DNA of 64,000 nt from Oscillospiraceae bacterium (GTDB lineage Bacteria > Bacillota > Clostridia > Oscillospirales > Oscillospiraceae), in NCBI GenBank assembly GCA_017518225.1, contig JAFWVV010000026.1:1-64000 (forward strand). Reading direction: 5' to 3'. The notes below the pieces were generated by a model. The model was not told where the DNA came from. It was given only the letters and a program-made list of their open reading frames with translations, and searched no databases. Each line of letters starts with the position of its first letter. Within the stretch, counting starts at the first letter, position 1. This document shows positions 61,360 to 64,000 of the stretch, piece after piece. A program made the position numbers and the translations under genes.

Positions 61360-62735
61360 ATAGAACAACAACATTAAAGGGGCTTTTCCGGCGGTTCACC
61401 GTGGCCCTGGTCTTTTTGCTGGTGGTCTCCGTTGCCGTGCCATATCTGTTGCTTTCTATAGCCACAAACACTGGCATCGCCAACACAGCCAATCACAGCG
61501 AACTGCAAGTGAAGGAAATGATCCCGACGCTGACTGTGGCTTCCGATCTGACAAAGGTGACATTCCCGGCGGGATGCGGCTATTTGATTATGGATCGCAA
61601 GTTTCAAGAACTATACGGAAATATGAGTGGTGAAGAAAAAGAGGCAGCTATCCGATATGCGAAGGGCGAACTTGTCCGTTTGGGCAACACGAGGCAGTTC
61701 GTTGTAGTTCCGCGGGAAAATGAAATATGCGTTTTACGGTATTACATTGGCTCGCGTTTTACGGTGTCGTGGTTGCCGGATGGTTTTCCATCCCCTGATG
61801 TCATCACACTTATTCTCGTTGGAATCAACGCACTGCTGGTAATCGTGTTTCTGACTTCGCATTTTGCCAAAGCCATGCGTATGCAAATTTCTCCGCTTGC
61901 AGAAGCTACTGCAAACATATCGGAGAAGAATCTTGATTTTGATACGGGTCATTCAAATATCAAAGAAATAGAGGATGTGCTTGCGGCTTTCTCCGATATG
62001 AAGGAAAGCTTGAAGGCGTCGCTGGATCATGAGTGGCGATCCGCACAGGCGCAAAAGGAGCAGATTTCAGCCTTGACCCATGACATAAAAACACCCTTAA
62101 CGGTGGTATGCGGAAACGCTGATCTTTTAGAAGAAACGGAATTGAACGAACAGCAAAAAAGCTATGTGGCGTACATTTCAAATAGCTGTAAACAAATGCA
62201 AAGTTATATGCAGACGCTCATTGACGTTACAAAATCATGGGAAAATCAACCGCTGTCTAAGCAGCCTTTTCCGCTTTCTTCTTTATTCGAAGAAGTCACT
62301 GAGCAAATCAAGGGGATAGCTGTTATCCATCAAATTGCCCTGCATTGGGGAAAGGCTGAGGATATAACAATTTGTGCAGATCGCAGCTTGCTTTCCCGTG
62401 CGCTTGTCAACGTGATTTCCAATGCTATTGAGCATTCTCCAAAAGGCGGCAGTGTTTTCATAGATACCGTAGGATCAGATCATCTTATATCGTTTGTCAT
62501 TACAGATGAAGGGCACGGCTTTACGGATCACGCGTTAAAACATGCGACAGATCAGTTCTATATGGACAACTCGAGCCGCAGCTCCAAATCTCATTATGGC
62601 ATCGGATTATATATGACCGCTTCTATTGTTCAAAAACACGGCGGGCAAATCCTGTTGGAAAATGTTTCGGAAAAAGGTGGTGCAAGTGTGACCATACAAA
62701 TACCACGCGTTCCCATAAACGAAATAAATGATTGA
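61350..62735 (+). CDS. Sensor histidine kinase, lantibiotic-type
   Basis: A 461-residue kinase. One N-terminal helix (FTVALVFLLVVSVAVPYLLL), an extracytoplasmic region of about 110 residues, a second helix (VITLILVGINALLVIVFL), a HAMP-like linker, the H-box ALTHDIKTPLTVV, N-box NVISNAIEHSPKGG, G1 DEGHGFTDH and G2 SHYGIGLYMTASIV. The ALTHDIKTPLT form is common in kinases that sense cell-envelope peptides. A paired response regulator precedes it. Confidence 0.93.
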   Translation: MGMNRTTTLKGLFRRFTVALVFLLVVSVAVPYLLLSIATNTGIANTANHSELQVKEMIPTLTVASDLTKVTFPAGCGYLIMDRKFQELYGNMSGEEKEAAIRYAKGELVRLGNTRQFVVVPRENEICVLRYYIGSRFTVSWLPDGFPSPDVITLILVGINALLVIVFLTSHFAKAMRMQISPLAEATANISEKNLDFDTGHSNIKEIEDVLAAFSDMKESLKASLDHEWRSAQAQKEQISALTHDIKTPLTVVCGNADLLEETELNEQQKSYVAYISNSCKQMQSYMQTLIDVTKSWENQPLSKQPFPLSSLFEEVTEQIKGIAVIHQIALHWGKAEDITICADRSLLSRALVNVISNAIEHSPKGGSVFIDTVGSDHLISFVITDEGHGFTDHALKHATDQFYMDNSSRSSKSHYGIGLYMTASIVQKHGGQILLENVSEKGGASVTIQIPRVPINEIND

Positions 62736-62781
62736 TTATGTCCCAGCTATCTCCGCTTTACTTCATCAGGAGGAAGTATAT

Positions 62782-62922
62782 CTGAAATTGGCTATAGGCA
62801 TACTGTTCGTGGCAGTTTTATTCCGGTTCAAGTTGATTTTGGAGGTTCTTATGCGGATCTATGTCTTTCGCTTGCCGAGATTTTTGTCCAGAATACTGCA
62901 ACGACGCATGGATCAGTCATAA
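62782..62922 (+). CDS. Small membrane protein, start codon uncertain
   Basis: The frame encodes a hydrophobic helix (LAIGILFVAVLFRFKLILEVL) and a basic C-terminus (RIYVFRLPRFLSRILQRRMDQS). An AGGAGG (62770-62775) precedes CTG 62782 by six bases, so a non-canonical start is possible. The longer frame from ATG 62728 overlaps the kinase end and has no ribosome binding site. It could be the right edge of the backbone after the acquired segment. I do not recognise the family. Confidence 0.35.
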   Translation: MKLAIGILFVAVLFRFKLILEVLMRIYVFRLPRFLSRILQRRMDQS

Positions 62923-62945
62923 GTGATGCGCCTGCACCATATCAT
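62917..62945 (+). promoter_or_regulatory. Sigma-E-like promoter of the SPOCS-domain gene
   Basis: TCATAAGT (62917-62924), a 13-base spacer and CATATCAT (62938-62945) fit the mother-cell sigma-E pattern. The predicted start is near 62952, 26 bases before the gene. Confidence 0.5.
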
Positions 62946-62977
62946 ATAGCAAGTGTGCAGCAAGGAGCGTGATCCAT

Positions 62978-64000
62978 GGAAATTCAATTTGAAGAACAAA
63001 AAGCCAATGGCTATTTCAACCTGAGCCGTTTGACAAAAAAAGCGCAGGTTGCCATGGAGAGCGTTGTGCCGGATACCAAAGACGATATCGGGCGCATCCT
63101 CTCCGTTCGCCCAGAGCTCTATCTAAAAAGTAAGGATTGGAGAGAGCGCGGCGCCACCGTGAGCGGCGAAGCCGTAGCGACGGTGCTTTACATCAATGAG
63201 AACGAAACGGCGGTATCCTATGTCCGTATGACGCAGATATTTACGCTGGACTATGAGCTGCCTTCGTCGGACGGGGAATTGCAATTGCAGATTCGTCTGT
63301 TCCCCGGCAGCGTACAGGCCAGAGCAATCAATCCACGGAAGCTCTCGGCGGATATGGAAATCAACGGGGAGCTTCTTGTCAGCACGGCCGGAGAGTACTG
63401 CGTTTCACAGCAGCTTCCGCCGGATTGCTGTGCGCCGGTGCATATGCGCAGCACGGAGTTAAAATCAGTGCAAGTAACGAGTATCTGCGAGAAAAGCTTT
63501 TTCGTCAACGAACAGCTTTTGTTTCCCGAAGAGCTGCCGCCCGTGCGGGAAATTCTGACGAAGGAATACCGTTTCCAGCTCGATGACAAACAAAACGTCG
63601 GCAGCCGTCTGCTGATGAAAGGACAGCTGCGGACGAAACTGCTGTATCTGCCGGAGGAAGGGGCCTGGCCCTGTTATCATGAATTTTCAATCCCGGTGTC
63701 GCAGCTTGTGGATCTGGGAACGGAGGACGCGGAAGTCTGTGAGGTTCAGATTGTGCCAACCTCAGATTATCTTGTGCTGCTTGACGGCGTAGATGGGCCG
63801 CAGATGCTGGATTTGGATTTACATGCGTTGGCGCAGGTACGCGCGATGAAAACCCAGTCCTTGACGCTGGTAAGCGACGCTTACAGCAACAAATTTCCCT
63901 GTACGCTCCAATGTGTGGATCGAAATGTTTTGGAGCAGCGGCAGATCCGGCGCGTTTTCCTGCGCGGGGAAGAACGTGTGGAGCTTCCCGATGCCTTTGA
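62978..64000 (+). CDS. DUF3794 (SPOCS-domain) spore protein, truncated by window end
   Basis: An open frame without stop to the window end, at least 341 residues. ATG 62978 follows AAGGAGC at eight bases. The visible part has tandem SPOCS/DUF3794 modules of about 120-130 residues: VPDTKDDIGRILSVRPELYL and KGQLRTKLLYLPEEG are typical of SipL and related spore-coat or spore-assembly proteins. SipL-like proteins are made in the mother cell and tether the coat. A C-terminal LysM domain would be expected beyond the window. Confidence 0.8.

Noticed and set aside
1..64000. CRISPR array, rRNA operon, prophage or plasmid origin
   Set aside because: No regularly spaced repeats, rRNA, integrase, phage structural or replication initiation sequences were recognised.

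Overview
The window is a chromosomal segment of an endospore-forming Firmicute of the class Clostridia, probably an intestinal anaerobe. The evidence is the spoIIAA-spoIIAB-sigF operon, the RemA/YloC/PriA/PrkC/RsgA gene order, T-box leaders on valS and alaS, a SPOCS-domain (DUF3794) spore protein at the right edge, and strong AGGAGG ribosome binding sites. The backbone is moderately G+C-rich. The segment at about 57.2-62.7 kb is visibly more A+T-rich and looks acquired. Species cannot be fixed from the sequence.

Layout. 0-1.2 kb: the first codons of a probable IS1182-family transposase leaving the window, then a minus-strand pair of a radical SAM activase and a Cys-rich small protein. 1.3-5.7 kb: a glycosyltransferase and T-box-controlled valS. 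5.7-9.6 kb: the forespore sigma factor operon and the PcrA helicase. 9.8-16.6 kb: release factor 3, a cyclodeaminase-like protein, a sirtuin, thymidylate kinase, MltG and a U32 peptidase, with a tiny YjcZ-like peptide gene on the other strand. 16.6-24.1 kb: T-box alaS, a HIT protein, ComEC, DNA polymerase III delta, RNase M5 and a small membrane protein. 24.3-29.3 kb: tRNA-Arg(CCU), a fused ABC transporter, a macro-domain protein and a vWA protein whose ribosome binding site lies in an inverted repeat. 29.4-32.7 kb: a P-type ATPase homologue that has lost its catalytic aspartate, a HAD phosphatase and a TetR regulator. 33-42.7 kb: UvrA, RecD2, ComFC, MreB/Mbl, IspD, IspF, and a DUF3343/cysteine-desulfurase pair. 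42.7-56.7 kb: CdaA-CdaR, an RseC-like protein, then the long housekeeping cluster YloC-RemA-Gmk-RpoZ-PriA-Def-Fmt-RsmB-RlmN-PrpC-PrkC-RsgA. 57.5-62.7 kb: a lantibiotic self-protection module (three-gene ABC transporter, NisI-like lipoprotein, two-component system) with no bacteriocin biosynthesis genes. 62.9 kb to the end: a truncated SPOCS-domain gene.

Functionally most of the window is core information processing and envelope biology: tRNA charging, N-formylation and deformylation, ribosome maturation, DNA repair, c-di-AMP and Ser/Thr phosphosignalling, and cell shape. Sporulation genes are interspersed. The most unusual items are the catalytically dead P-type ATPase in its own three-gene operon, a 207-bp structured repeat present in two copies 24 kb apart (after the TetR gene and at the rsgA stop codon), the radical SAM/Cys-rich pair, and the macro/vWA pair with its hairpin.
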